Origin: Hamiltosporidium tvaerminnensis
Lineage: Eukaryota > Microsporidia > Dubosqiidae
Direction of reading: 5' to 3'
DNA: 64,000 bases
Assembly (NCBI GenBank): GCA_022605425.2
Contig: JAKIMF020000001.1
Span: 126,501-190,500 of the forward strand
Shown here: positions 52,986 through 64,000 of the stretch, piece after piece
Layout of the letters: each line of letters starts with the position of its first letter
How positions within the stretch are numbered: position 1 is the first letter of the stretch
Translations under genes and position numbers: made by a program
Notes under the pieces: model-generated
Database searches by the model: none
What the model saw: the letters and a program-made list of their open reading frames with translations, nothing else
Told to the model about the DNA's origin: nothing

Positions 52986-54885
52986 AAACATCAGTTTCTG
53001 TAATTTAATGTATTAAATTTGTGTTTATTATACAATCAAAGCATTCACTCTGATTTGTAAAAGTTATTTGATGATTTAATAAGTGCGTAGAACAGTTTGA
53101 AAAAAAATAAGGAATATCATATATAATCTAAACCTTAAAGATCTTATTTTCTTCAAATTAGAGCCTAAACATAAGAAAATTATCAAAGCTATAATGTGGA
53201 ACTGCTCATTCTTGATGGACAAACTGATTAAAACGTAGATTCTAAATATATAACCAGAAAGAAAGAAAACGAGGAAAAAGCAAGAAAATTATTCCAAAGC
53301 TAAAAATTGGTGAATGTGGAATATCAGGCCAATAATTAATTAAATAGAAATTTTCCTTTTATTTTTGAGCTTCTACTTTCAAAATATTTAAACGAATAGC
53401 TCATTTATTTTTTTTATATGTTTATAAGTTGGAAGTTGATTAGTAAATGACATCAATAGTATTATCGAGCAATGTCATGAATAGTAGCAGTGGTTCGATG
53501 AAGCACCTTGAATGTTGGATTTTAAAAACATTTTGAAAAACTAATAATAATTTATCTTATTAAGAACAGCAACCTTACGATTTCTTCAGAAATCTTACAA
53601 AATAAATAGTACAGCAGAAGTAGAACTTGGAACAGCTTTAAATGTTTAATTGGTTCAAATAAATTTTCACTCTAAGCATTGTTAAATTTTCTTTCTGCAT
53701 GCTTTTATTAAGAAAAGTATGAATAAAGGATTTTAACTTTTTTAAGGTTTCGATTTGTAAAATAGCATTCAAATTAAATCACTCAATACAGATTTTTGAT
53801 TTAAGATGTTCTACAGAAACAAAAAAACAGTAGATTATAAATTTTTAAACTCTTTATCTGCTACTCCTTTTCTCTATCTTTAAGAAAATTCGATAAAATG
53901 ATAGGCTTCAATAATATCAGAGATTATTTTAATTGTAATAAGACATAGTATGTTTAAACATAATTTAAGTTTTAAATTTTTTTAATCAACTAATAAATTA
54001 ATCTCTCATGAAAGGAAGTTTTTTTGAGAAAAAAAGTGCTTTACACGACTTTACGAAAACGAAAACTAAAATCGAATGCGATAAAAATAAAACGTAACCT
54101 TAACAAAGAAACATAAAATGTTATGCTCAAGCTAAAAAAACGGGTTAAAACTGAAAGTTAAAATCATGTTAATTAAAAATACCCGACATTTTATATGGAA
54201 ACCAATCAAGGTCTCCAGAAATTCAGATATGAAACAATTAAAAAAATTTTTGTAAATTGACAATTCTGGGCTATGAAAGCCTAAATAAAAAGATTAAGAA
54301 ATTTTATCTTAATTCAATGAAATTCAAGAGTGGTAATCTGTAAATATATCTTGATTTTTTTGTATAATGTAAAATTATGTTCAATGTACTTGCTTAATAA
54401 CTGTAGAATAAAGAAATAAGTTACTTGATTTATCTAAAATTTTTTTATTTTTGATTTGTTTTCTAAGTAATATTTGAAACAATTTTTTCAATAAAAAGGT
54501 TTTTTTTATTTCTATCAAATTTTCGTTTCGATTATGAGTTCTTTAATTTGTGCTTTTTGAAATATTGCAACTTTTGTTATGTTTCTGGATCAAAGTATTC
54601 TGTTCTTCTTAAGAATTAAATTTGACCAGGAATTTCTAGAAAACGAATTTTTATTTAATTAAAATCTGGGTTCACAAATTTTCTCTGAATTAAATATTTC
54701 TTTCCCCTATTTTACTCACTTCATTATCTTTCTCTAAATCCGACTCTTTGCTATATGTATTGTCGGTTGCTTCACTGTGGTTATGTCATTCAAAATAAGG
54801 GATATAATATTTTTTGTATTTTGTTTTTTAACACCACCTTCCTCGTTGTCTTCTTGCTTTAAACGGGTGTTAGTTGTTTATGCAT
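52986..54885. other. AT-rich DNA with no recognised gene
   Basis: Short frames only. The first 350 bases are purine-rich on the plus strand and may be eroded transposon; the rest shows no structure I could identify. Confidence 0.55.
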
Positions 54886-54889
54886 CTCA

Positions 54890-55815
54890 TTTCCTAAAAT
54901 AACACTTAATGACGCTCTCTCCTAGCACTCTTCGGTATTTGGTTCTGACTCAAGTCCTCTTCGTCAAACAAAAGAAATTATTTAGACTGTTTTCTTAAGT
55001 ACTATGGACTGACCATATGTCTCTATATTTATGGGTATTTGTAGTCTCTTAACATACTTCTTATGGTATTTTGTCCCAATACCGTTCCAGGTAACCACAT
55101 GAGGGATTATCTCAACACCAAACTTATAAATAAGACCCAGCTCATTTGCTAATAGGTCATACTTTCTAGGTTTCTCCGTTTCATCTGTTTGAAGTGAGTC
55201 TTAGGAATTAATTCTTCCTTCATTGATTTTATATTAATTTTTCTGTTATCTAAAAGCAGTATATCGGGTCTATTACACCGAATCTTGACATCAGTTTTTA
55301 TCCTGGTGTCAAATCTTATCTCTGTCTACTCATTGTCAAGATTTTCTTGAACCTAGAGACTCCTTATTCGTTTTGAAGACTGCAATTTATATCTATTTAG
55401 TATAAAGGTGCAGGAATCTAACCACTTCATTTTGCTGTCTGATATAGTTATGATCTAGCATTTTTTCACATCGAGTTGCTAGATGATATACAGTTTTACC
55501 AGACTTGCTGCAGTGTTGACACATAACATCTGCAACCCAGAATACATTTCTATCCTAGATATAGCAGAACACTACTTTATCATGTAGTCACACACTTCTT
55601 TTCTTTAACCATCTTGAAAGGTCACAAACACTGACAAGCTCGTTATTTTTAGCGCTATATAACTTTGAATGTAGTTTTCGGTTTTATTTCGTTATATAGG
55701 TAAGCTAGTGGATATTCTTCCAATTTCTTCTTTGTGACATCCTCTTCCTACTTATATTTTACTTTTAGGAAGTCTTTATTAGTGCAAGATGAGTTCTTTT
55801 AGTATTCTCCCAGAA
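54890..55815 (-). mobile_element. 3' part of an RLE-type LINE (best copy, dead)
   Basis: On the minus strand, with a few stops and shifts, the order is: KLEEYPLAYLYNEIKPKTTF; DRNVFWVADVMCQHCSKSGK continuing TVYHLATRC (a C-x2-C-x8-H-x4-C knuckle, about 55487-55530); EKMLDHNYIRQQNEVVRFLH; DTRIKTDVKIRCNRPDILLLD near 55255-55310 (PD...D endonuclease core); RKYDLLANELGLIYKFGVEI; IPHVVTWNGIGTKYHKKYVK near 55060-55120; and an end at QSIVLKKTV. This is the layout of the C-terminus of R2/R4/Dong-like retrotransposons, where the knuckle precedes a restriction-like endonuclease. It is 5'-truncated, with no reverse-transcriptase palm visible. It is the best preserved of three related fragments here. Confidence 0.85.
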
Positions 55816-56170
55816 AAATTATAATATTTAAAGTAAATACATCTCTACCGCATCAAAGTCAAAACAACATTCAGCAACAACTAAACGAAAGAGAGCAATA
55901 CTGTTACCTCAAAACAAAACCAAAGAAGACATGAATTATAAAATAAAATTCATGATTTCTATTTTTTTGTTTTCTTTCCAAGCGACAGGTCTTCATCTGG
56001 GATTCCGATAAATCCTTTCATCTGTTCAACTAAACATTTTCTTTTTCAAAAATATATTGAGATGTCTAGAAAATTATTTTTAATGAAAAATTTTAACTTT
56101 AAGCCTTCGATGGTTCAATAAAGCATATTTACTTAGAACCATCAGCTTGACTATGATCAAATAAAATTAA
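55816..56170. other. AT-rich spacer between LINE and repeat copy
   Basis: Probably includes more of the eroded LINE towards its 5' side. No motif recognised. Confidence 0.45.
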
Positions 56171-56818
56171 TGTGAAACATATTGTTTTGATTTTATAGGG
56201 TAGATATACACCACTTTATCAATGGAACTACGGGAATTCTTATAAGAAGAGAAAAATCTACAAATTAGTTAATCATTTCCAAGAAAATCTAGGTTTATTT
56301 GTGACTGATTTAGAAAATCGTTCGAAAATATTTAGAAATTGCACTGTATCATGGAAACATAGCCTTGGGCACTTTATTATATACGATTTTGTGCCTAAGA
56401 AATACAAAAAAAAGTCCCCTTTAAAAAACCAGGAAAACTAAGTAACAGTTTATACTTGTTATTATGACATTACAACGTCTATAATGACGCTGTTTAACTT
56501 GCAGATACTTATGGCCGAATGTATATTGGGTTTGGAAAGTGTAGTATAACTAGAAATATAGCATGTCTTGTTGGAGCCCGAACGAGTTTTGATCCGCCAT
56601 CACACAGAAGGCAGCGACTTATACGATTTCGGACAACTACGCCCGTCTTTTAAAGGTTTTACATGGTTTTAGATAAACACTTTGGCATGCCAGTATTTAA
56701 GAGATATGGATAAAAATTTAGGATGGAGTTGTCTATGTTAAACCAAAAATGTTTAAATTCCATGAGAACCGTATAAATATGCGCTTTTATAAAATAATCT
56801 GATATTTATTAAATTTAT
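56171..56818 (+). repeat. Old, degenerate copy of the 700-bp repeat, sense
   Basis: Follows the repeat from TGTGAAACATATTGTTTTGAT through AAGAAGAGAAAAATCTA, CATGGAAACATAGCCTTGGGC, TATTGGGTTTGGAAAGTGTAG, TCACACAGAAGG and CTATGTTAAACC to the TTTTATAAAATAATCTGATAT end. Divergence is high but the order of blocks is kept, so this is an ancient insertion of the same family. The first ~60 bases of the repeat are lost or unrecognisable. Confidence 0.8.
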
Positions 56819-57083
56819 TTGTTTTATACTTGTGAAATTTTTTAAAAAGAAACAACTTCAAAAATTTGTACGTAACAAATATATTATTCGGTGTAAAATT
56901 TTAGTTAAAACTTCAAATTGTAAAGAAATTGGTTATAAAAACGCACAAAATTTAATTATTAATTCCAGAATAAGAATTTTTTATTTATAAATTCATTATT
57001 TCTAAAATGGCTTGTCAAAGTAGATTTAAAACAATATTCGAAACAACACATAACATTATTTCTGATTTTTAGATCTAGAACAC

Positions 57084-58512
57084 TCATATTTCCTCCACGA
57101 AGAATTTTTTTTTGGATATTTTCTTTTCTTCAAAAAATTTGGTTATTATATCGTTGAAAATTGAATCTTCAACTTTGTAAATATAAAAGGAAATATATGT
57201 TTGTGATCTAAGATTCTCTTTTAGCTTCACCAAAAAGGGTTTTAGATCATCACAGAAAGGGCTGATTTCAGGGGTTTCCCCAAATGTTTCTTTAAGAATA
57301 TCTTTTCGTTCCGCACCATCATCAGGAAAATCTTCACTTAATATTTTGTAAAACTTCTTTTTTTTTCAAATTTGAAAAACATTTGTCTGATAAAAACTAT
57401 GAGCCAGTCTTCAATCGACAAACTAAACGATATGTATAAAGTGTGATTTGAATACTTTTCGAGTAATTCTTTAAAGCCTAAAAGTTATCTACTCGACCAG
57501 TCATCAGGAAAAATATAATTCGAACGATTTCGCATCACATCTGGTAAGCGAAGTTCTTTATTATCAAAAATAAATGTAAAGATTTTTCTCGTAAAAACAT
57601 CTCTGTAGTTTATGTTTTGTTGTTTTTTCACACATTAACCGACAAAGTTCGTGAAAAAGACATTTTTTTGATTTTTCGGGTGTTTGCAAAATACGATTTG
57701 TATAAGATTCTGGAAGTTTCCATGTATTCTTCGAGTATATTTTATTTATGATTTTGAAAAATTCGTTATTTTTAATTTCTGAAATTAAACATTCTTTGTT
57801 TTTTATCGAATTATAAACCGAAAAATCTGTAAGATTTTCATCCAGTTGTATAAAGCTTCCTGCAAAAACAATAAACACATTTTCAAGCAATTCTCTTAAA
57901 TGCTTTGTCTTTAATACTACTTTGAATAACTTCAATTTTTTCTTGGTTGGTATTGAGTAGCTTTTCAGTTATTTCTTTAGGTTTGATTTCATCGAGCATA
58001 TTTTCGTTAAAATAATATTCCTGGCTTGCCTTGGATAAAATATCTGTTAATGTATCACGTTCAATTCTTTCTAAGGTTTTTTGTGTTGAACACCAGCTTA
58101 TATACTTTGCTATAAAGATTTTAATAAAGTCGGAAAGTATTGATTTGTATATGAGTTTTTCATTTTTGAAATTAGGGTCGTCTGGGCATTTATTAAAATC
58201 ATTCAATTATTTTTCGATAACTTCTTTTATAGCATCTTCAAATATAAATTTTGTTATTTCTAAATCGACTTAAAGAATGGCTTTGGCGTAGGGTAAGGCT
58301 AGAGAAATGTCATCCATTACATCTTGATATCTATTTATTATACTAATATGGACAGGATCAAGCGCTAGCGGAACGTAAAGATTGGATTCATCTTCTATAA
58401 ACTGTAAATGTATGACAGTATAATGAACTGGATTTGGATCCATGTCTAACATCGGATTTGAAATACCAGCACAGAGAGTGTTTTGAATCAAGAAAACAGT
58501 GAAGAGGTTCAT
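57084..58512 (-). pseudogene. Broken secreted-protein gene, possible relative of the 38.9-40.6 kb gene
   Basis: A GTG 12 bases upstream of 58512 is also in frame, but the first ATG is at 58512 and gives MNLFTVFLIQNTLCA, a short signal peptide. The frame then runs through two in-frame TAA codons (58270-58272 and 58207-58209), with coding-like residues between and after them. It shifts near 57.91-57.96 kb into LRELLENVFIVFAGSFIQLD, hits further stops and shifts near 57.49, 57.36 and 57.21 kb, and ends with VEDSIFNDIITKFFEEKK and a stop at 57084. The original protein would have been about 470 residues, lysine-rich, helical and secreted. Stretches such as LIYKSILSDFIKIFIAKYIS and SSIKDKAF...AGSF line up loosely with the other secreted protein (SSIYKRVFNQLYVERLTIYF; AAIKDNESDEFH...LIGDL), suggesting a diverged family. 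With at least five lesions this is a pseudogene. Confidence 0.7.
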
Positions 58513-58574
58513 GAAGGCTTTCACTTTCTTGCTTTATATACTCTATAAATCTGGTTCTAGTCAAAAGACTAATT

Positions 58575-58641
58575 TTAATTAATTTGGATTTTTAGACTTT
58601 TTTATTTTTTTAAAAAAATCCTATGAATCCAAATTAATTAA
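58575..58641. repeat. Perfect 16-bp inverted repeat, possible tiny MITE or hairpin
   Basis: TTAATTAATTTGGATT at 58575-58590 is mirrored by AATCCAAATTAATTAA at 58626-58641, with a 35-base AT-only-like loop that itself contains T- and A-runs able to pair. It sits about 60 bases upstream of the secreted-protein pseudogene start. It could be a small transposon remnant or a transcription-related hairpin. Confidence 0.6.
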
Positions 58642-59081
58642 GAACTGGCAAATTATGAAAATAACTTCAAAAGCAATATTTGTAATATTATATTTTACAA
58701 TTTAATTGTAAAAATTATTTTTCCTACAAATAACTTCTTAAATTATCAATTATATATCTAATGGCATTATCTTTCTTACTTACTCGCATTAAATTCTAGC
58801 TTTCTCTAGTTTAGTATGACTGATGTAACGTCTTCTTTCGCTAATCAATGTTATGGTATTTTCTGTTTATATTCCTCTTTTACGAAAAGCCTCTTCTAAG
58901 AAGTCAAAGCAAAATAAAATTCACGGTTTTTCTATTTTTTCCGTCAATCTCTAACATTTATGTTCCATATGTCATTGTTATATTTCCGGATCGAGCTATA
59001 GATTTTTGATTGTCTTTTAATTTTCATTGTTCTTCAAATCAGTTCTAATACGTAATTATGATTGATTGGCCAATATATCTA
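58642..59081. other. AT-rich DNA, nothing recognised
   Basis: No open frame of note. A phrase AAAATAAAATTCA followed by TTTTTCTATTTTTT (about 58913-58942) resembles one at 55.94-55.97 kb, but in DNA this AT-rich that is weak evidence of a shared repeat. Confidence 0.4.
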
Positions 59082-59156
59082 ATGTGGTTTAGCCTACCAA
59101 AATTTTAACCCGTGAGTTTCACAGCCATCACACACATTCATTGTCTATCAGATTGC
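59082..59156 (-). repeat. Degenerate terminal fragment of the 700-bp repeat, antisense
   Basis: ATGTGGTTTAGCC, then TACCAAAATTTTAACC, then GTTTCACAGCCATCACACA and CATTCATTGTCTATCAG follow the last ~75 bases of antisense copies (GTGTGGTTTTATTCCC, CACCAAAAATCCAAAC, GTTTCACACACTCATTGCCA, AGCAGAAAG). The rest of the element is not recognisable nearby. Confidence 0.55.
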
Positions 59157-59842
59157 TATTGATATTCACATTATTATGAACTAACAAAACTCAATTAAAA
59201 AACAAAATTTATATTTTTGAAAGAATCAAATCAACATAAATTTATGATCGAGCAATAATTATATATAAATACATGCAAATTAAAAAAATGGTCTGAATAT
59301 TATTTTTGAAAAACTCTTGATTTGGCTGGCAGGAATTAATTTTATATTCCGAAGCCAATTTCAAAAACGCAAATAATTTTATCTTAAAAGTATATGTCTT
59401 CAAAAAAATATAAAGCTAAATTTTTATTTAAGTTATAAATCTAATTAGACAACCTATTTTAACAAAAAATTATTCTTCCATTGTATTTTTTTTTCAAAAG
59501 GCTTAACTTAGTGCAAACTGATGTAATAAAACAACCTTAACATATGCTTTAGTTTGTATTACGTTATATTTAAATCGCGTTTGCATGTTTTTTTAAGTTT
59601 AAACTGTTTGCTAAATAAACTAAAATATTTTAAATTGAGATTTGCTTTTTTGTGATCATTTGGTGTATTTTTTCTGGTTTACACTCAAGATTTAATATAT
59701 AAGAATATAAATTTAATTTGGCTTTTTCAACATTGTTGACTCTAAGATCTTCGAAATTAAAACACGTCCGTGGGCGAAGGGTACCTTTATGGTAGTAAAT
59801 TCACTTTAAAAAAACAAAAATTTAAAAAAATTTCCCTTTTAA
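59157..59842. other. AT-rich DNA upstream of Merlin remnant
   Basis: No gene. It should contain the left terminal inverted repeat of the Merlin element if that survives. The phrase GGGCGAAGGGTACCTTTATGG near 59773 is GC-richer and a candidate, but I could not find its mirror downstream. Confidence 0.4.
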
Positions 59843-60590
59843 ATAAGTTTTGGTTTCAATAAATTTAGTGATTGGCTTAACTGCCATATATTAACTCTTG
59901 TAGAACCAAAATTCAGTGCCTGTATTTCTTTAACAAGGTTGGTGTCAAAATCATTATTCATTTTAATTTGTACATGGTCTACATGTAAAAAGAAAGTTTT
60001 GAGTTTAAAAGTACCTTGCTTGAACTCTAAAAAAAGTCCTAAAAATTTTTATAAACAGTTTGTGATTTACTTAATTACACACAAATGGGAACAATATCTT
60101 CTGATCGTTATATTCTAAAAAGTTATTAGAGGCGTTAGTTAAAAAAATGAATGATAAAGCCAAAAGTAATTCGATTGCAACCAAGGAATATATTTTAGAA
60201 TATGAACTTATTTTAGAAATTGACGAATCCAAATTTGGTAAGCAAAAGTAAGATAAGCCTGGGGTGTGTTGAAGGAACATCGGCTTGTAAAATAATGTTG
60301 ATACCTATTTTTTATGGAACTAAAGAAACAATTACCCGCATTATAATATAACTTGTGAAGCCAAGTAGTATAATCTATACAGACTGTTGGAAACGTTATG
60401 GAGATTTGTAAAAACGTTTGTATGAAATAGAAAATTACTGGCGCGTATTTATTGCTCGAATCTTGGGTGTTCATACCAACAAGATTGTGAAAAATTGATC
60501 TCACTCAAAACTTTACTCCAAATCGATGGCGAACTCAATAAAAAATTGCGTTATCTTTAATATTTGATGTTTGAAAATGTACAATGAATT
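59843..60590 (+). pseudogene. Merlin (IS1595/ISXO2-type) DDE transposase remnant
   Basis: A stop-free stretch of 91 codons (59843-60115, no start ATG) includes ICTWSTCKKKVLSLKVPCLN, which resembles the zinc-ribbon part before the catalytic domain. After frame changes comes LEIDESKFGKQK, with the first catalytic Asp codon at 60222. Then follows KPSSIIYTDCWKRYGDL with the second Asp codon at 60382, and GVHTNKI near 60466-60486. Family members read HTN-x-I-E at that last site; here the acidic residue has become Val (GVHTNKIV) and a stop follows shortly. The two Asp codons lie in different frames. Merlin transposons are known from Nosema and other microsporidia and from animals. This copy is dead, and its terminal repeats were not identified. 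Confidence 0.8.
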
Positions 60591-63500
60591 ATTAGAAGCG
60601 ATGCTAAGATTATTTAGCTCTTCCTAAAGCAGTTTAAAATATTCATTTCTTAAAATTATCATTATATTTTAATTTACTTTATTGTTGAGTGTCAGAATAT
60701 GTTAGTAAATTGGAAAGGTAAAGTTATAAATATAAATTTACGGGTAATTTTTTTAAATTTTTGTTTTTAATGCGAATTTAGTACCAAAAGATGCCTCAGC
60801 TCCGAGGTCTGTTATTTTTTAAATTGTAATACGAAAATAAAATATACTTACTTTTAAGCTTGGTTTTCATTTTACTCTTGTTTGCTAAATTTGAATTTTT
60901 CCGTATTTGTATATATTTCTGTTTCGATTTCTATCCTCTCTTTATGTTTACTATTCTAAGATTTATGATTTTCGCTATTCGTAAATAAGTTTTCTGATTT
61001 TATTTAGAGTTATAAATCTCTCTGTATTGTCATAATTTCTAACGAGCAAAAAATAAATCGTACCTTTTAGAGCTGTACAAGATTTTTCATTGTAATTTTA
61101 ATTTTTATCTGTGTTTGTTAAAACACCAATTCTTTGTCGAATAAAAAAGTTAAAAATATCTTTAGATACTTTTTACCAAATAAACCCCTTAATACATAGG
61201 TGATTGCTACTTCTGGCATATACATAATGCATTGTAAAGATTATAAGCCAAAATTAAACTTAAGTGAAAATATGGAGAGAATGTTGTGATTTAATTTTCG
61301 TGATTTTGAAGAAATTCTTTTATTCTTGATTTTTCCATTCGCAAAGTTTTAAAGAGTTGGTGAGGCAAATAATTAAAAAAATATGATATCTTTCGCATTT
61401 TTGACACAAGCGAACTAGGATCTTATTTAAATATTTACATAGGTTTTACTGATGTGTACTGTTATTTAACAATGCTTTTTAAGATTTTTCTTAAGGAAAA
61501 TCATCTTATTTCGTTTTGATGAATGAAATCAACTCCATCCAGTAAAAGTAAAAATGGTATTTAAATATACCAGTATGGGCTAATGAATACATTTCTAGTA
61601 TTTTATAATATCGAGCGGCGCAATGCTTTACATTTCCTTGAGGTAAATTGTTGTTTTACCACTTTTACCCAAGAGACATTTCTGCACAGATAACAAACAA
61701 TTATTTCCTTAAGAGACTTTAAATCAAATATTTAATTGTCTCGAACACATATCAAACATATGCTCATTTTTAAAGAATTTTGCAGTGAAATGGAGAATGA
61801 TTTAATTTTGTAAAATAATTTTGCTACGAAAGCCTTTGCTAATTACTTTTTGTTCATTTCTTTCTTCAAACTATATCTTTTTACAAAAAACGTTTTGGAT
61901 ATATAAAAATTTAATTTACGTTTACCTACTTTGAAACACATTTCTTCTAGTTGATATGTCACTTCGTAATAACAATTCATGTTTTGCTGAAGCATATGTT
62001 AACTCGCTGCTCAATGCTTAGGTTGACTCTTTTAATATTTATTCAAGGAAGATTATTCAACTATTTCATAACAGCCGAAATATTTTTATATTTTTATGTA
62101 TTATTTCAAGCCTTGTAAAATTCAAGTTAAAAAGTCAACCGATTTGAATTGAAGCACTCTCATGTTTTACGATCAATGCCATTTTTTCTTAATTGCACTA
62201 TTTTTTATGAATATAATCATGTTGTTTAATTTGTTATTAGTCCTTATATTAGTTTTTCTTATATCTCTTAATTTTAATTCCGTGTTTAGTTTCTTTTGCT
62301 TCATTATATTATTTTTCACATAGGAAAACAATAGATTTTAGCATAGAATAGCAGTGTTTTCACATGTTTATTTTGTAATTAACTTCTATTTATTTATTTA
62401 TTTATAAGTTTATAACTTTTAAAAATTCATCGACTTCATCTCAAAGTCGTTCCTTAGATTTTTGTTTCGAGGAGCCTAGTATCATTAAATATCAAGAGAT
62501 TTTTCGTAAAATAAGAGATCAAATCTTTAGTTGAAGCTAATTTTCTGTATAATCACATTAACTTCACAATCAAATATCTACTTATATACAAAAAGCAAAA
62601 AAGAAAAAACTATATACTTGCAATATTACTTTTTTTTAGTTTAGATATTCGTTTTTTTAGGTTCTAATAAATCAGTTTTTAATTTCGATATAGTATAAAA
62701 GTAATTCTAGAGATCAAATATACGAAAGATCAAAGATCCGGTTTTTAAAGTAAATACGCATCTTCTTTTAAAAAAAGGTTTTTTCGAAATACCTGATCAG
62801 CCTTAAGATTGCTGATATACTGTTCCGTAAGAAAAATATTCTATGATGTCGTTTATTTCGGCCGTTTTACTTTTTACTGTCTCCGATCATTATTCGAAAA
62901 CAAATTCTACCTTTTAATTTCAGATCAAATTAATTTAGCGAAGCTTTTACTGAATTTCAACGGGTTTGCAAATGAGTGATCAGTCAATAGTCAGTACCTA
63001 GATGCAAGTCTCTCGGAATGACATTTGCTGCCCGTAGGTTCTATATTTTCGCTTGTGTGTACTTACTAACAACGAAATTTACAACTTTTTTAAATTATTC
63101 ATTTATGTTTAAACCTATGAATAAGAGTAATAAAAATCATTGGTCTCAACGCCTTTTTCCTTAGAAAAGAATTCAAAATATTAATAAATTTTTTGATATG
63201 AAAGAAAAATGAATTGAAGAATATTTATACGAATTATATTATACTCATCATACTTGGCTATTTCATTACTCCTGTTCAGTGTTGAAATTAAAAACTTTAA
63301 AGTTTTTTTCAAGATACATCTTATCTTGCCTCGTACTCGTACAGATGATTAGGAGGAAATGGTTCTTTGAAAAATCAAACGTACGGTTCGATTTTGAAGA
63401 TCGATCTACTTCCATACAATATAAGTTTAACTATGCGGAAATTTAAAAGCGCATCTGTCCAATTAATTCTGTCAAAACATTGATCTATTTGATTTGAATT

Positions 63501-64000
63501 TACGTAATTGTTTATCTTCTTGCAAGTTTTATATCTTAGATACGGTTTTCCTTAGTTATGTACCCCGAAAAGGCATTTAAAATTTATAAATTTTATAAAT
63601 TTAAGCCTATTTTTTCTTACTTAAAAAATCTAACTTTTCCAAGTGTTTTAAATCATATCATACCTGTACAGCGCTGTATAATACATCTAAACCACCAGAG
63701 ATATGCATAATACCGACCTTAAGACCAATGATGACAGCAATCGTGCTTTTACCGATTCGCTTGGAATTGTGTTCTTAGGACTACTGCTATAAATTTCATG
63801 TCATAATTTTTTTTGGTTTAAAATTTATTTATTTCTATGCTTTTTTTGTAGATAGATCTGTTAGAAAAAATGCGGCAATGAAGCAAGAGATGTATTCTAT
63901 GCCGCCTTTCTTGTATTTTCTCATATATTGATTACTATTTCGATACAAACTAACCATTGGGCCATGAATATGTGATTCGCATAAAAAACTTCTTTATTGT
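60591..64000. other. AT-rich gene desert, right end
   Basis: No supportable gene. A minus-strand frame of about 38 codons near 63.67-63.78 kb gives protein-like residues (KRIGKSTIAVIIG...) but is too short to call. A GC-richer phrase near 63.33-63.42 kb and a small CCTCAGCTCCGAGG palindrome near 60.79 kb have no clear meaning. Confidence 0.6.

Noticed and set aside
60071-60504. Two minus-strand frames of 69 and 98 codons opposite the Merlin remnant
   Set aside because: The plus strand carries the conserved transposase motifs; these are antisense shadows.

Overview
The window is a very AT-rich, gene-poor stretch of nuclear DNA, most likely from a microsporidian with an expanded genome that infects an arthropod. 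Four things point that way. (1) The one housekeeping gene is an intronless eukaryotic-type phenylalanyl-tRNA synthetase beta subunit, with a CCC triplet just upstream of its ATG, a start signal described in microsporidia. (2) There is a gene for a fast-evolving, lysine- and asparagine-rich secreted protein, with an AAATTT motif just upstream of its start. (3) Retrotransposon remnants match restriction-like-endonuclease (RLE) LINEs that I recall from microsporidian genomes. (4) Merlin, hAT-like and arthropod-type LINE pieces are present. The genus cannot be fixed from this sequence; the low gene density would suit an Edhazardia-like genome, but that is inference.

Layout. From 1 to about 37.3 kb I find no gene I can name. 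Open frames there are no longer than chance allows at this base composition. The exceptions are small islands: a low-confidence 101-codon frame at 26 kb, a GC-rich island at 30.3 kb, a possibly decayed minus-strand coding region at 33.3-35.0 kb, and a hAT-type terminal sequence at 36.35 kb.

From 37.3 to 60.6 kb the DNA changes character. A repeat of about 700 bp occurs in at least seven copies or fragments. Two copies form a near-perfect palindrome at 37.3-38.8 kb. Two more lie in inverted orientation around a LINE reverse-transcriptase remnant at 45.3-48.7 kb. Degenerate copies lie at 52.2, 56.2 and 59.1 kb. Among them are a secreted-protein gene split by one frameshift (38.9-40.6 kb, minus strand), the PheRS beta gene (49.0-51.0 kb, plus strand, three small indels), a heavily broken secreted-protein pseudogene (57.1-58.5 kb, minus strand), three 3' fragments of an RLE-type LINE (41.4, 52.9 and 55 kb), an APE-type LINE remnant (46.9-47.8 kb) with a separate LINE leader fragment (51.7-52.0 kb, minus strand), and a Merlin (IS1595/ISXO2-type) transposase pseudogene (59.8-60.6 kb). 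From 60.6 kb to the end I again see no convincing gene.

How it fits together. This is a repeat-driven landscape with only one recognisable cellular function, cytosolic tRNA-Phe charging. The secreted-protein genes look like a lineage-specific, host-facing family undergoing decay. Most coding units carry frameshifts, so each could reflect true pseudogenization or indel errors in the assembly. The PheRS gene is otherwise well conserved, which favours assembly error or a very recent lesion there. The 57-58.5 kb locus and the transposons look truly dead. I did not find evidence for a novel multi-gene system. The strongest leads are the palindromic repeat family, the tandem repeat inside PheRS beta, and the arthropod-like transposon pieces that suggest host-parasite transfer.
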